In this document: positions 50,601-61,100 of the stretch, piece by piece
How the letters are laid out: each line of letters begins with the position of its first letter
How positions within the stretch are numbered: position 1 is the first letter of the stretch
Assembly: GCA_905221615.1 (NCBI GenBank)
Contig: CAJNDT010001269.1
Span: forward strand, 434,001 to 498,000
DNA length: 64,000 nucleotides
DNA from: Symbiodinium sp. CCMP2592
Taxonomy: Eukaryota > Sar > Dinophyceae > Suessiales > Symbiodiniaceae
Direction: 5' to 3'
The notes under the pieces: generated by a model
Database searches by the model: none
What the model saw: the letters and a program-made list of their open reading frames with translations, nothing else
Told to the model about the DNA's origin: nothing
Made by a program: the position numbers and the translations under genes

Positions 50601-50961
50601 GAAATTACTCGGGTATGCTTCCGCTGCCCGCTCATCTGGAATTCCTGTATTCCTTGTGCTACCGAAGGGAAACCCATTATGGGGTAGGGAGTACATAAGG
50701 CGATGGTCTGAATCGCACGAGCTTTGCCCAGTTAAGCTGTGTTCGTGCTCCTCTGGTCGATGTTCTCAGCATGCATGGATGTGCGAGATTTTCATGCCTG
50801 CCCGGTTTGGGCCCATCTTCATGTCACGATTTGCATGCAATCACAAGAAGGCCAAAAGGGTCGACCCGAAAGAGCTTCGATTTGCATTGTGGGCTGCGCT
50901 TGAACATTTCATGAATTCTGCGGTTTTTGGCTCACAGCAATCCGCGTTGCCGATTGCTTAA
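44641..50961 (+). CDS. copia 2 pol polyprotein, about 2,100 codons, intact
   Basis: Numbering starts at 44641 (TTG); the first ATG is codon 11. Protease: RLMLDSGCGIDLIG, D144. Zinc part: HLMTHLPKNPYCDAC (aa ~347-361). Integrase: D392 (TIDTM), D470 (YCDKAREF) and E501 (NAIAESKVK), then GIFLRYHF. Two related ~85-residue modules (aa ~784-870 and ~972-1055) share DYW and HVxxPRxxxxPxS motifs. A dUTPase-like segment follows (aa ~1085-1170). RT: from NPKAKAALDKEW (aa ~1241), with VADGESAYTQA and VVYVDDFKLS (YVDD at 1449-1452). RNase H: LYCDADLAGD with D1688, SKSTPEAEIVSLD, GDILTKAC. A C-terminal extension of ~240 residues (aa ~1860-2106) is not a known copia part. No stop or shift is seen, so pol may still be functional. 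Confidence 0.9.
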   Translation: MRGACRNPQAMTASSFGDFAFACAASFDMACPSVKRKTVSFGNTETRVIESSFPEPAFGPVNRERNLSYSWPENIRGLNSARERRRAHMKAVLWREQVLLDDIDAKTLGNDACVLELTLSQRSACEVFAAAVKSIKRVRRLMLDSGCGIDLIGLGDLSRDERDLIVQNAKISLRTANGKTNTKGVAHMRIDGIDELIEAYVLESTPSLLSLGKRCKELGYRFIWEPFCDPIFFDPKGKRLKVDVINNIPYLAPSETEVVAGRPDLPRVYPALPAPIIVHEKVVAAGEEPGSELDAVGELDLDMPNAKSVQKSAPDDNKKVPDKGKPQSPPDEPRARDLRDEAKSIRHLMTHLPKNPYCDACQRAKMENVKSFRQDSPRDKGFEKFGEHVTIDTMVLHGLGNRGNNGETDAVVFYDLATEWLESVPVKGRTNADTLRAFQQVFGDLRDVNSFSMDVERRYASSAIREIYCDKAREFISTCKKVGISVKHSTPGMPRTNAIAESKVKLVLHGARVALRQAGLSAKFWPYACKHFCHARNIELREGQSAYAMRFDGVEFDGQILPFGCLVDFYPTPARKQTRRSQRDEVVLGDGEEYAVPAPGDDGLIDVEIGFDDDGYLEWIDDGDNDQSGTLQGADVDQRLSSYQRPSKFSPTSKPGIFLRYHFENGGKWDGDYIVADLEDFKRDALRASVHQVKKIYCSPKERWTFPMLAVYDKQTRSMCINDPAMKSCAPRSSERLDASDMLELEDIDEIFALDEPTRMTEEDVRRAREAELRAESSHGGGVDYWDYDPSNHKWTYHVVVPRKAMIHPSKTPGSIGESPDPWKLSTVRISHVQYKDKGPVTIYETGYAFGKTRLMQLWTGTVEFFDDGFAPSKKKLPPYHGSEILEGEGGLPYRQSVPRSERIYRGSRKPNSIDSESWRSMNRAEREGYVEAERREAESHAMSREDSRDAAPVDIAFDSEYESGAERHDKDYWYHDVAAGTITRFHVIERRARFNPTSVKDCPVDPATLTDVRMTMAMTDGTEFTLQDSWRSSDVRSLPCRWTGKTVFVIGSSAKTQIRVRTSLPNKDGTERRVQTANGYYGHALRAKGRVVIPAKSRACVVTDLEFEPPSGMSARLQPLRGSGLDICPAMYTYNEGATQSGVDVLNPTDTDLVVEPGQDVAVVQFYTSVLAAVELDFTDEDAGDGLSAPVEPSNACVATDAAPAMSVRPDPHSHRSPDSSVFFYSACVARPVDRKERAANPKAKAALDKEWNKLINQGCWDYASVREWRDVSNEAMAKGETAHVGRIFDICVEKNSELPESDPNRKFKGRVVFEGCHVKDEGNNWAIFSEITSCPATMEAGKAADAFGLLPGHEIQVADGESAYTQAKLGGPATWVRLPKDRWLPEWHGKYHDPVVRLVLALYGHPDAGGFWEQHCEKALRSVGFEQCPDWKSVFRHPKLNLMLVVYVDDFKLSGPKANLAKGWELMASTIKLEPPSSIKRYLGCEHVTFSHVVPNSFDPRSYWTRFEEPKKAFPELTFGDRDTTVAQGSVGPREIRMIKYGMRSFMEQCVSRYVELCGPKYKATLRSADTPFLDESRPEFDTNPDRPEVNRLLGHPIDTPVPPGKGVLGDCAAAVLMKILYGARMGRYDLIRPVQALASLITKWDGLCDKKLHRLVCYINSTLDLNLYGWIGDAPEMLELVLYCDADLAGDRTDSKSTSGVFMCLLGPRSFMPLNALSKKQTSVSKSTPEAEIVSLDHAVYKLGLPALSMWEYMLGRRFRLRVMEDNEAAIRVIVTGHNPNMRHMSRTQRIDISALNERYHAGDFMFVTCPSQFEAGDILTKACTDAKVWGRNLMSIGHFRKGTLISSGMLSAAPALHALPSVCPTRGVHLETGHSPFNDFILDMSRQGGISIDDAHQFGAAIKCIHIGGEGIIRFPHARSINLSLDDNAKGIAISNIRVPPTPAVCIVTVPIAGTANKREAGFKSRGWKEMRGNLKEKGWEAKKLLGYASAARSSGIPVFLVLPKGNPLWGREYIRRWSESHELCPVKLCSCSSGRCSQHAWMCEIFMPARFGPIFMSRFACNHKKAKRVDPKELRFALWAALEHFMNSAVFGSQQSALPIA

Positions 50962-51179
50962 ACAAAGACGCCAAGGCCATGCACATACTTGCACACTCAC
51001 ACTTGACTATAGCTTGGTAAGGAGCTCTAAGGGCAACGATCATAGATCACCTTTATCAACCGACCATCACAGACCACCTCTACTACGACTCAGTCCATAG
51101 CCTACTTGCGCTCCCTGCTAGGACAGGTTGTAGCTGCCACGGGCTGCGAACTTCTCCGCGCTGCCGCCGCTGCTGAACG
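50962..51179 (+). other. short spacer between copia 2 pol and the next ORF
   Basis: About 218 bases without coding sense. A GGTAAGGAG word at 51015-51023 could be a splice donor, but nothing else supports it. Confidence 0.4.
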
Positions 51180-54100
51180 ATGGGAGGAAAGAACAAGCAG
51201 CCACCGAAGAAGGCTGCTGCCAAGACACCGGCTGCCCGATCACCTCAGCCGAAGTCTCCCTCGCCTTGCGGGGAGGGCCTTCCGAGCGGTCCGATTGCGC
51301 CGACTACGGAAAGGCCTCCTGCTCCGCCGATCCCCACGGAGCAGGCTGATTCCAACATGGGCGCCGATGAAGCCCCAGTCCCGATTCAGACCCCGAGAGA
51401 TGAGTCTACTGGGGGTGGGAAGCGCTCCGAGGACGTTCCGATAGGATTGAGGATGAAAGCAATGATGCTGAAGATCGGGGTCCAAGAGATCCCACAGGCC
51501 TCAATCTGGCAGCGCCTCGAACAGCTGGCATGCAACTCTGGTTTCGACCAAAGGCTGCATCAGCTGGTTGACTCCTTCCTCCTCTCTAATCATCCGCTTG
51601 CGGATAAGCAGAGGAAGCAGTACCCCCGAGAGTTTATGGACTTCATCGACCGATACAGGGTGATGTGCGCTCTTGCATTTTCCCGAGTGGCAACGTTGTC
51701 TGGTGATGCCGCAGGGGTCCGCGAGAAAATGGACCTTACGATGGCACTGGCTCGCCACTGTATGCACTTTCAAGCGCAAACCTTTAAGGGATCTCGAGAG
51801 ACACTGAGCAACGATACGCTCCGTCTCATGGGAACCTGTTACATTCCGTCGCCTCTTGCGAGCTGGAACCGAAATCTCATGGGATTCAGCAGTTCGTCTG
51901 CGGAACAGCGATGGTTGAGGACCGATACGAGTATCAAACACAACGACCTCACCAAGTTGTCGCCCATTGAGTTGTCAAGGGATGCGGTCAACCCGGCTGA
52001 AGCCGCGAAGTTCTTCAAGGGATTTCTGCAGCTCAGGCCGACACTTTCTTTCATCCCTGGAGCGTTTCTGGCAATCAAGGCCCTTAACCGATTTCCCACG
52101 CTGGATTCTCTGAAAGAGCAAGCGACTCATCTCGAGAATGATCGCAAGGAACACGGCTACGATCTTCCTGCCGTGGATGCGAACGGGATTGGTGAAGTGG
52201 CCGCCTTTCGCAACGAAGACGACGATGAAAATAACCCGCTGATGCGCGGGTGGGTCTCGTTCATGAAGGCGATGGCTGAGGCCTACCCCGGGCGATGCGT
52301 CAGCATCGATGATACGCTCAACTGGGGAGCCAGCACCCAAATGACCTACGAGGACGGTGCGTCACAGATCACCATCCGCCCGACTGACGGATGGGTGTAT
52401 GTCCCAGCGATGAATTCGGACATATACGATCCTCAGGAAACGTTCCTTCACGGAGCGAATCTCCGATACCTCTGGTCGATCCTTGCACGGAGGTCTATTC
52501 GGGGAGGATTACGTGACGGACGATCATGGAAGTCACGAACCCTGCGTCTGGGTGACTGGACACGCCCCCGAGGCTGCTGGTAGCTATGCATCTGGCACGT
52601 ACCTCGGCGGAGGCTACTGGTTCCAGGTGATGATCTGCGTCTCCCGAACTATGGTGAACAGCCACAGTCGCACGACAAAGAAGCTGGGGGGATCCCAGAA
52701 GCAGATCCGCGTAGGAACTCGATTTCTCGAGCTGTGCGGAATCGCGTTCAGGCCCTTCCGCCTCTTGGATGACCGCGAGCAAGGAGTTTCTACTTCCCCG
52801 AACTACGTCGTCCACGGACACCGATTCCTCAGTGCCGATGGGATGAAAGCAGTGGCTTGGCACCCGTTGATGGAAGCGAGCCCGATCGATCCTCGCATTC
52901 TGAAGCTGCTGGGAGACAGTGTCGCGCGCGACAGTGTCGAGTTTGCCGACCTCACGATTCAGGGGGGCAACACTACCCAACAGGCTGCATCTACCGAGCC
53001 GGAGCAGCCTGTAGCAACCGCGGCTGATGATCAGGCTGCGGCAGGTGGTAGTGAGGCAACGGAGCGAATCACCGTCAACCCAGTAGTGCTTCGACGCAAT
53101 CACTGGATGCCCGACACGTACGGGACGAGCGAGCAAGCCACTGTCGGTGGCAGGTATGCATTGCTATCCGAGCTCCAGTCCTCTAGCTACCGAATCGAGC
53201 TTGCTCCTTTCTTCCAGTATCGTGCACCCATCCTGGGAGAGGAAGGCAGCCAAGGTTTGCCAAAGCCTACAAAGCTCGAGACAATTGCCGGAGGACCCTC
53301 CAAAGAGTGGGAGGCATGGTGCAGGCACTACCGAAAGGCATACGGTGCTCTGCTCGGCAACTTCGGCTACACGCCCGCCAAGAATATCAAGGGTATCGTA
53401 TACGATGAAGAAAATACGACGGATATCATTGGCGCGCCTGTTTGGAGCCCAGCCGATGCTCTTGTGGCTGTCTCGATTCACGGGATCAGAACGGTCACGA
53501 CAATTGAGCGATGACAATGTGTTCCAGGGTGCCATGTATCCTCCGGGTGACTATGCGCTTGATGCTGTCACGAACCGGTTGGCCCAAGGCAGGCGTCGGG
53601 TCGAGTCGAACAGCAATCTCATCAGGGAAATGGCCAGTGACCGATTTACGCCTGAGCTCATCAACCGAGATACTGGTGAGACCGTGTCCGCCATTGATGC
53701 ACGGTGGACCCCGGAGTATGGAAACAGGGGGGAGCTTGAAGCCAAGGTTGGTGCGATTATCTCCAACCTGGATGCAGTGGTTGCAAGCATGTCAACCCTC
53801 CCTCCCTCGACGTACGGTATGGCCCGATCGCTTCTCAACACATACCAGTCATTGCAGATTGCCATCCGACACCGTGGCATGGGTGCGATGTCTTTTGAAC
53901 AGATGGTGTTCAAACCGGAGGACCTTGAGGTTCCGACTCCCGATGACTGGCCGGACCTCATTGCGCCTACCCCTGGAAAAGTCATTCAGTCCATGCGTGT
54001 GGCCCTGGTGAATAACACAGCGGCGAGGTTGACGAGAGAGGACCTCAAGCTGCCACCGGGCTTCGCCATGCAGCGACGAGTGACTGAGTTCCGTAAGCCG

Positions 54101-55219
54101 GAGGAAGATCCGGTGCAGAGCCTAATGGGGCTCACCGATGACTTGAGCTACGGCACTACCGGTCGATCTGGGGATGACAGGTTGTCCCAGTTCCAACGCA
54201 GTGTTGCAGTACAGCTGCGGAACACTGCAGGATTCATTGCGAGTGAGTTCCAGAAGCATGCCCGATCTATTGCCGCTTCCTCCTCGCGTCGCAGTGATGC
54301 CGTCCCGCCCTTGCTCGACATCGAGGCCGTCCCGCTGCAGGTGGACATCCCGGAGGTTTGCCCGGTGCGAAGTGCCCTCACAAGAGAGCCGCGGCCGACC
54401 TTCAACTTCCAGGATCTCCTCCGGATGCGAGAGTTGGGCACCCACTACGAGAGCGGAGAGGGTCCACCAAGGTATGACCCATCGGGGCGTCTTCCTTGTG
54501 TATACGCACAGCCTCGATTCCCGCTGCCCGTCGCCGGCTCGTACGAGGAAGCTGATCATTACCGCCACTGTATGGGCCTGCATGCTGCAAGGTGGTTCCC
54601 ACCGCATCTGGAGCCAACCTACATGGGCTCTCAGGCACCGGTGACACCACCGAAAGCAACTCAAGAAGAGCCAGGGGGAGTTCCTCCCCCGAGCTCGGAT
54701 GCTCCATCCTCGGGAGTCAACGAGGACATCCCTCACTTCCACAACAACCCGGTCGACCCCACGGAGGACCCGATGGACGACTTGACCCAGGAAGAGAGGG
54801 ATGAGGTCGCCCGCATCGAGAAAGAATGTCGGGAGTTGGAGCAACGGCTTCGTCGCCTTCGGCCTGAGCAACAGTTCCTGTTGCTGGAGAAACTGGCGAC
54901 GAGCGCACCGCTCATGGTGGGAGGCTTGCTGGCGCATACGGTCCGTCAGACCGCAGCGATCACCGGAGGCACTTCTGGCAGCGCCCCGCTGGCCAACACG
55001 CCGAAGCTGAAGGCCTCGCTCGAGACTTACCGGAACGACCCGATGGTCCAAGTGGATGAGGAAGCGGGGTACACGGCGCAGCAGTGCTGGATGCGCCACA
55101 AATCCCGCCTGCGTGCTGTCCAGCATCAGATGGCTCGAGGCACCGTGGACCTTCAACCTAAGGCCATGGCAGCCAAAGCTTCTTCAACAACGGCGCCACC
55201 ACCACCTCCTGGACTTTGA
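51180..55219 (+). pseudogene. 1,340-codon unknown protein in three frames (two frameshifts)
   Basis: It starts at an ATG at 51180 (MGGKNKQPPKKAAAKTPAAR). The first frame runs to about 52480, the second (to 53514) begins around GEDYVTDDHGSHEPCVWVTG, and the third (to 55219) begins around DDNVFQGAMYPPGDYALDAV. Sense-like sequence passes from one frame to the next within a few bases, so it was one long frame. The N-terminus is basic and Pro-rich, the centre looks globular (WVYVPAMNSDIYDPQETFLH, SGTYLGGGYWFQVMICVSRT), and the C-terminus has acidic and coiled-coil stretches (EEVARIEKECRELEQRLRRL-like) and a Pro-rich end. I recognise no family. It follows copia 2 pol by 218 bp on the same strand with similar base use, so it may be a third ORF of that element or a separate element. 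Confidence 0.55.
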
Positions 55220-55531
55220 GTACAACATCGTGTACTGAGGTGCCGCCGCCGCAGAGTTCCTCTACGCGGATACTGAGGGAGCCCTTTCCAGAGCGTTACC
55301 GCTCTCAGAACAGGGTGCTCCACCCGAGGCAGTACAGGGCCGAGGGTGCTCCACCCGGTGCTTCGCACCAACGGGCAATTTAAGCCCCGTCTCAGTAAGT
55401 TGATTTCTTGCTGTACCAGCAAAAACGGAGTGGGATCTTCTGCGCTGCGTTTGTCTCGTAGGGCAGCCTGCACCTTTTCTTGACAGCAGTGGAGCTTGTT
55501 TGTTGTTGTTCTTGGTTTTGGTTCATGTTTG

Positions 55532-55723
55532 GCGGAGTGGACAGTGTCACAACGGCCCGAAGGGGCGAAGCCTTGTCGTTCCGACTTCCTTTTGTTTTTC
55601 GGTTCGACAAAGGCGCTCCGCCGTGAGTTGACTGCTTGACCACCCGTCGCAGCAAAACGTGTTAGTGAGTGCTCCACTTGCTGCCCTTTAGTTTTGGTAT
55701 GGTCAAGTGTGAATTGGCTGAAC
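55532..55723 (+). repeat. 192-bp repeat, copy A (tRNA-promoter-like boxes)
   Basis: Nearly identical to 55834-56025; one difference was seen by eye, C/G near 55555. With the two bases before it, the start reads TGGCGGAGTGG, like the pol III A box (TRGCNNAGYGG). GGTTCGACAA at 55601-55610 is like the B box start (GGTTCGANNCC). The spacing of about 70 bp is longer than in most tRNAs. It ends TGTGAATTGGCTGAAC. Confidence 0.6.
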
Positions 55724-55833
55724 TTGACTGTTAGAGATAACGTAGAGTTCAGCTGTTGAGCGACTTGATCTTGGCTAAAGCTCGGCTCAAGTTCGTTCTT
55801 TTGCCCGCCCGCCCAGCCCAGTCCTTCTGGGCC

Positions 55834-56025
55834 GCGGAGTGGACAGTGTCACAAGGGCCCGAAGGGGCGAAGCCTTGTCGTTCCGACTTCCTTTTGTTTT
55901 TCGGTTCGACAAAGGCGCTCCGCCGTGAGTTGACTGCTTGACCACCCGTCGCAGCAAAACGTGTTAGTGAGTGCTCCACTTGCTGCCCTTTAGTTTTGGT
56001 ATGGTCAAGTGTGAATTGGCTGAAC
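55834..56025 (+). repeat. 192-bp repeat, copy B
   Basis: Second copy, 302 bp downstream of copy A. Flanks differ on both sides, and the two bases before the repeat differ, so its A-box-like word is CCGCGGAGTGG. No target-site duplication is obvious. Confidence 0.8.
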
Positions 56026-56282
56026 AACGCTGAACGCACGTGTGTAACACACGTTCTAGGGCATGCTCTCTGTCGGCTCTAACATGTCGTTCGCTGCTAG
56101 GTCCCGCACAAAAGATGGTGGGTTCGCAGCTGATGGTAGGCAGTCTTGAAGAGTTGAGTAGTGGTGACTGCGCTGTTGTTTTGAGTTGTGCTGAAGACGT
56201 GAAAGTGCTCCGAGAGATTGGCACCAGCCTCCCTCGCCGATAAGCCCTCGCGACATCTGCCCCTCTGTGTAGCAGACCAGCC

Positions 56283-58106
56283 ATGGATGCCCTCTTGCGC
56301 ACTGCCCAGTATGACATGGAGATGCCAGACCTGGGAGCTACACCGACGGTGCAGCAGTGGCTGATGCTCACCTGCATCCTGCTACTGGTTCTTGCACATG
56401 GATGCATCTGTCGTGGCCGCCCTGTGCTGCTACGCTCTGCGACTCAGCAGGGGCCATCGGTGGCACCACCACCCACAGCTGCTCAGGGACCGACGATGTC
56501 ATGTGATGGTACGACTGGGATAAGCATCTCCCAGCTGGAGCAGGTACTGCCGAACCTGCTGAAGGACCTTTTGCACGAAACCCTTCCACCGCTCTTGGAC
56601 AACATGATCAGCACGGCACTGCCCACGACCTCGCCCTCGCGAACGGACCTGCAGCAAGCACTCCATGAAGTTCTGCCCCCACTTCTGGAGCAGGCCATGG
56701 CACAGACAAAGACCAACACTGACGGTGCCCCGGATGCAACGGCGCACGACTCAGTGAACCTCGCCATCGCTACTGTCCGAGACATCGTGGACTCTGCTCT
56801 GGACGCGAAGTGGGGCACTCATTGCCCCACCACGCAGAAGAACATGGAGGAAGCCACAGCGGCCATCGAAAAGCAGGTGGCTGGCCGTTGTGGGGAGATT
56901 GAACAGCTGCTGCAAAAGCAAGCGGGAACCCTCTCCAAGCAGCTGCAGGACAAGCATAAGGAAGCTGTCGCGTTGCTGGATGGGACGCTCACCCAGACGG
57001 CAACGCAGGCGAACAAGACGGAGCAGGTGCGTTTCCAGACGATGGATGGAGCATTCAAGACAGCCATTGAGGTATGCGAGACGAACGTGAAGTCCAGGAT
57101 CGATCTCCTGAACAGTGACGTGGCTGCCAAGCTGACAGCCGCTGAGACAACGCATGCACGACTGGAGGTCTACGTGGCCAAGATCGAGGGTATTGTCGTC
57201 AAGCTTGAAGCCCTCCCGGGGAAGGTCTCAGGGCGCTGTGAGTCGACGCTGCGCGAGAAGACCACGTCCCTCTAGCAGGACATCAACAAGATCATGGGTG
57301 AATCCACCCAAACTGGCCGTGAGAATGCAGGTCTGGTAAGGCGACTTACAGCAAGCTTGGATTCTCTCCAGGCGACGGTGGCGAACATGGGGGCGGCCCT
57401 TGGGGCAACGCCTGTGGACTCCAGCGGCACCACGGAACTCCTGGACCTCACCAAAGAAGTCGGAGCCCAGACTGCCAGCATTGCCACCAACCTCGCAGAC
57501 TTGGCAAAGGAAGTGCGCGATCGCCTGGTCCCCTCGGCGCCGGCCAGGTCCATGCCAGCAGCGGCTACGATGGACCCTCCGACGATGCAGGCGGCCCCTA
57601 CCTCCAGTCAGACGCCGGCGGTGATTGATCTGTCCAGCCGCATACCACCGCGACAGGGGGGCTCTGGACAGCAGGTGTGGGCACAGCTCATCCTGTCAAA
57701 CGGTAAGCGAATGTTGGTGCCGGAGGACGACGTAGTCGGCCCCCCCCTGGCCCGAGTTTCATGCCGATGCGCTGATAAGTCCTGCCCCCACAGTGACCTC
57801 TTTCCTATTAAGCTTACTCTTAGTACTACTTATTTAATCGTCATACTGTTTGGCACTTGTGTAAGTGTGGGTGGGCACAGCAAGCATCCCCCTTGTTGCC
57901 GATATAATGCTCCACGTATACAGTGCATGTCCGACGTCAAGTGTGGGATCCCCCTTCGAACCCCTACCTTTATTGTTGCCCTTACTTACCCCTCCCTCTA
58001 TCGGTCCTTACTGTTTGCTTTGCAGTTACGGGATCACCTAACACACTGTGACATTTTGAGTTGCACATGTCTAGCACGTACATTCTTTCTGCTGCTGCGC
58101 AGTTAA
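56283..58106 (+). pseudogene. single-span membrane, coiled-coil protein of unknown family, amber stop inside
   Basis: The start is ATG 56283 (MDALLRTAQYDMEMPDLG). Residues ~26-42 (LMLTCILLLVLAHGCI) form one membrane segment. The rest to ~330 is helical (QLEQVLPNLLKDLLHETLPP, KNMEEATAAIEKQVAGRCGE, KQAGTLSKQLQDKHKEAVAL). A TAG at 57273-57275 (after TTSL) interrupts it; the same frame then continues QDINKIMGEST and more coiled coil, ending in a Pro/Gly-rich part with WAQLILSNGKRMLVPEDD. After about 57760 the sequence loses protein character, so the true end may be near there. TAG is one base from CAG. It may be another ORF of the retroelement upstream or a host gene copy; no family is recognised. 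Confidence 0.45.
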
Positions 58107-61100
58107 TTCGATGCCACACATTTGCTGTACCCATACTTGCGTGCATGCATGTTGCTTGACTCGCCTGGCACAACGATGCATACCACGGCACCACGAGTCC
58201 TCTGGACAATGCACGTGTGCATGAACCGCACGTCGAATTCGTAGGACACCACGATGGAAACCACGTCCTTTGTGTGGCAAATGTATATACAGACAACCTC
58301 TTTTGAATGCAGGTAGCAGCGAAGAATTCGTGTTTGGAGCAATCGATCGGCGTGTCAGCACTCCTCATAACCGCACGGTTGGGATCATCCTTAGATCAAC
58401 TTATACTTAGGGGCCCTGTTTATGTTGCGGTAGGAGACGGGGCTTATGAGAAATGCTGACATACACAACGGTATAAGACCATGATCCATACCTCTGTCTC
58501 GGTAGGCCTGCCGAACAGTGGCCTGACAGGTGAGACTCGCTCCCGCAAAAGCCGTCCTGCAGTCCGAGTGCACAACACAACCACACACTGTGCGTGTAAG
58601 GCATGCCGTGTTGGGACAAGCAAGTGACCTGAAACGCGGCCTAGACCTTAAATGCGTTGATAAACTAGTGCCGTGGTGATGTAAACTGTCAGAGTAGCCG
58701 CATCCGTCAGTGCCCCAGCAGTCAGTGCTTTGCACATGTTCCATGTCTCAGGACCACTTGCACTGCAGGTTCGGCTGTTGCTCGCGACAACGAGAGAGAG
58801 AGGAGGGTTTTGAATACTGAGCGCGCGAAGACGGACGGAAGCAAGCATCACGGCTCCGCCGTTCCGCCAATGCCACTACACCAATCTGGCCCTGGGGTTC
58901 TGCCTGCCGGAGTATGGTCCGTCCCTGCCTTGCTGCTGCTTACAAAGGCCCTGAGTGTCATTTCTTCTAGATATGCTACGGCGCGACTGTTGAATTCGGG
59001 ATCGACTTCTACTACAGCTGAACCTTACATACCAACCCGCCTGTGAAGCCATGGTACCATGCACTCTGACATTCTGCCCTGGCGCCTTCTGCTCGCACGT
59101 ACATGGAACCATGCAAAGCAGCCACCCTGAAGGACGACTGAATTGCAGGCAGCTTTGCAGCTTTCGGTTCGATATGCATCTGCCCCAGCAGCATCTTGGA
59201 ACAGTTTGCTATACGCGCCTTCCAGCAACAGTTCGGAAGCCAGCACATTGCAATGTACTGTCTTTACTTTCGAGACTGCACCCTGCATGGATCCTGACGA
59301 TCTTCGACACCTGGGTGAGTTACTCTGGCTTGTCCTTGCAACCAGCCGTCCAGCCCGAAGTCCGAGAGCACAGCTGGACTTGCGATGTGGAAGCTGTGGT
59401 CCCTGGCTGAAAGTTTCCTGCAGCCGACATGGGCCCTGGTGTGCTTTTGTCACGGAGCCTTCAGTTCTGGCTGGCGGGTATGTCAAAGACTCGCACGATA
59501 TAGGCAGAATACTCTCTCTGATGAATGCCATGTTTGGGACACTGTGGCCACCAGCATGACAGTGCGCACGTGAGACCGACAGAGGAAAGGCCCCTCTTAC
59601 GAAGCTGCATGGGATCCAGTGAATTTGCTGCCTGTGCGTATGTCACTGCATGATTGAATTGAAGGCATGCATTCCGACACTGCATTTGGAAGTTCATGAG
59701 AGTGGGAATTCAAAGCATGTTTGACTCATCTTCGGACATGTGGAGAGGCTGTCCCAGCCTGCATTTTGAAGCAGCTGAAGCAGTCAGACGTCTAAACGGC
59801 TGAGACACCCAGCTGCAACACGCGGTGGAGGACTTGGTCACATGACAGAACGGTACCGGCCTTTGCTTCTCCCTTCCTTGCATATTCTACTCACATTATT
59901 CGGTACTTTGCTCTTCCTTACTTATGCTATCTACTTTTTGATATCTTCGCTGTCTGTTCCGTGGCGAGAAGCCAGGTCGTGTGCTGCATAGCCTGTCCGC
60001 GATGTGATAGTGACAGTAGTAACGGTAGTAACGGTAGCAGTGGAGACCCTGGAGCCGTGCCTGCGAGAGCGAGTGTGCGAGTCGAAACCTTCTAAACCTT
60101 AAAACTAAACCCTGAATTCTCCCCTAAGAAACCACTAACCCGCGGGCGCAAACATGGCACGGCAGCTACAAACCTGCTTCCAGCATGAGATGCGCTGAAT
60201 GTCGGCTGGGAGGCACGACTGCTCTGCCTTCGGGCGCTGCATGACAAGATGACTGGAGAATGCAGGGCACGAGGTGAATGCCGTATTGACATGGTGCAGA
60301 GATCCTGCTCAGAGAACGCTCCGGCAGCACTGCCAATGCATGCATTTCTGGAGACAACCTATAGTCCCTGGCCGTCACAGGAGATCGACCTTTTTCTGGA
60401 ATTTACTGCATGAAGATGTTTCTATGATGGCGGGAGGCTTGGAGAATAGTCTCTGAAGGAGAGGTCAGCAAAGAACCCCCCCCCCAAAAAAAAAACAGCG
60501 AAATGCTGACGACAGCTGAATTTGGCACAAGCTGCACGATGCATGATGCATGATGGTCTATCTGACAGATTCTGAAGCCACTGCAAAAACCATGGCGATC
60601 ACCTGAAAAGGTGTCTAAGCATATGGCTGCATATGGCTGCCTTGGTGGCCCGGGAGAACGGGTGTGTGTCCATTAGCGCGGTCCAACAGCAGCTCTGGAC
60701 ATCACACGTAGACTGTCGGATGTGACGCGCAACTCGCTGGACCCTATTGAGTACATGGTCTAGACTAAGTATCCAATAGGGTCCAGCGAAGCACATGAGA
60801 GGAGTAATTAAGGGCCAACTATGCACGTCGACTTAATTCAATATGAATAAATAGCATGGATGCTTGCATGTGCCAGCTTGTTGGGAATGAGCATGATATA
60901 GAGTGTCAGGTCATGCACCTTAGAGCCTTTACTTGCAGGTTATTTATTGTCAGAGGCGTCGCATTGTCAACAAGCCTGAATCCCAGCGATTGCAGTCTTC
61001 GTACGTCATCCACAGGTAGCTCCACATAGTCCGCAGTTTCACCACGCCTAAATAATTCAGTGCAGTCGGTAATATATTGGCACACCGCAATCATGTAAAT

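Larger units (their letters stand above)
40788..50961 (+). mobile_element. Ty1/copia retrotransposon 2 with an intact pol frame
   Basis: Gag-type reading frames (40788-44644) are followed by a 6.3-kb pol frame in the order protease, integrase, extra modules, RT, RNase H, C-terminal extension. Gag is broken by one TGA (42684-42686) and two frameshifts (near 43000 and 44050), while pol is unbroken, which suggests a fairly recent insertion. Unlike copia 1, codon use is balanced (many CGA and GAT codons). LTRs were not found by eye. The frames at 51.2-55.2 kb may belong to the same element. Confidence 0.85.
55220..56282. other. non-coding stretch holding two 192-bp repeats
   Basis: It contains the direct repeats listed next and two copies of GGGTGCTCCACCCG at 55313 and 55344. 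No gene is seen. Confidence 0.6.

Noticed and set aside
55532..56025. The 192-bp repeats as LTRs of a small element
   Set aside because: They lack TG...CA ends, the gap between them is only 110 bp without coding sense, and no target-site duplication is seen.
60477..60495. C-run then A-run as a retroelement tail
   Set aside because: No target-site duplication or element sequence before it; it looks like a simple homopolymer tract.
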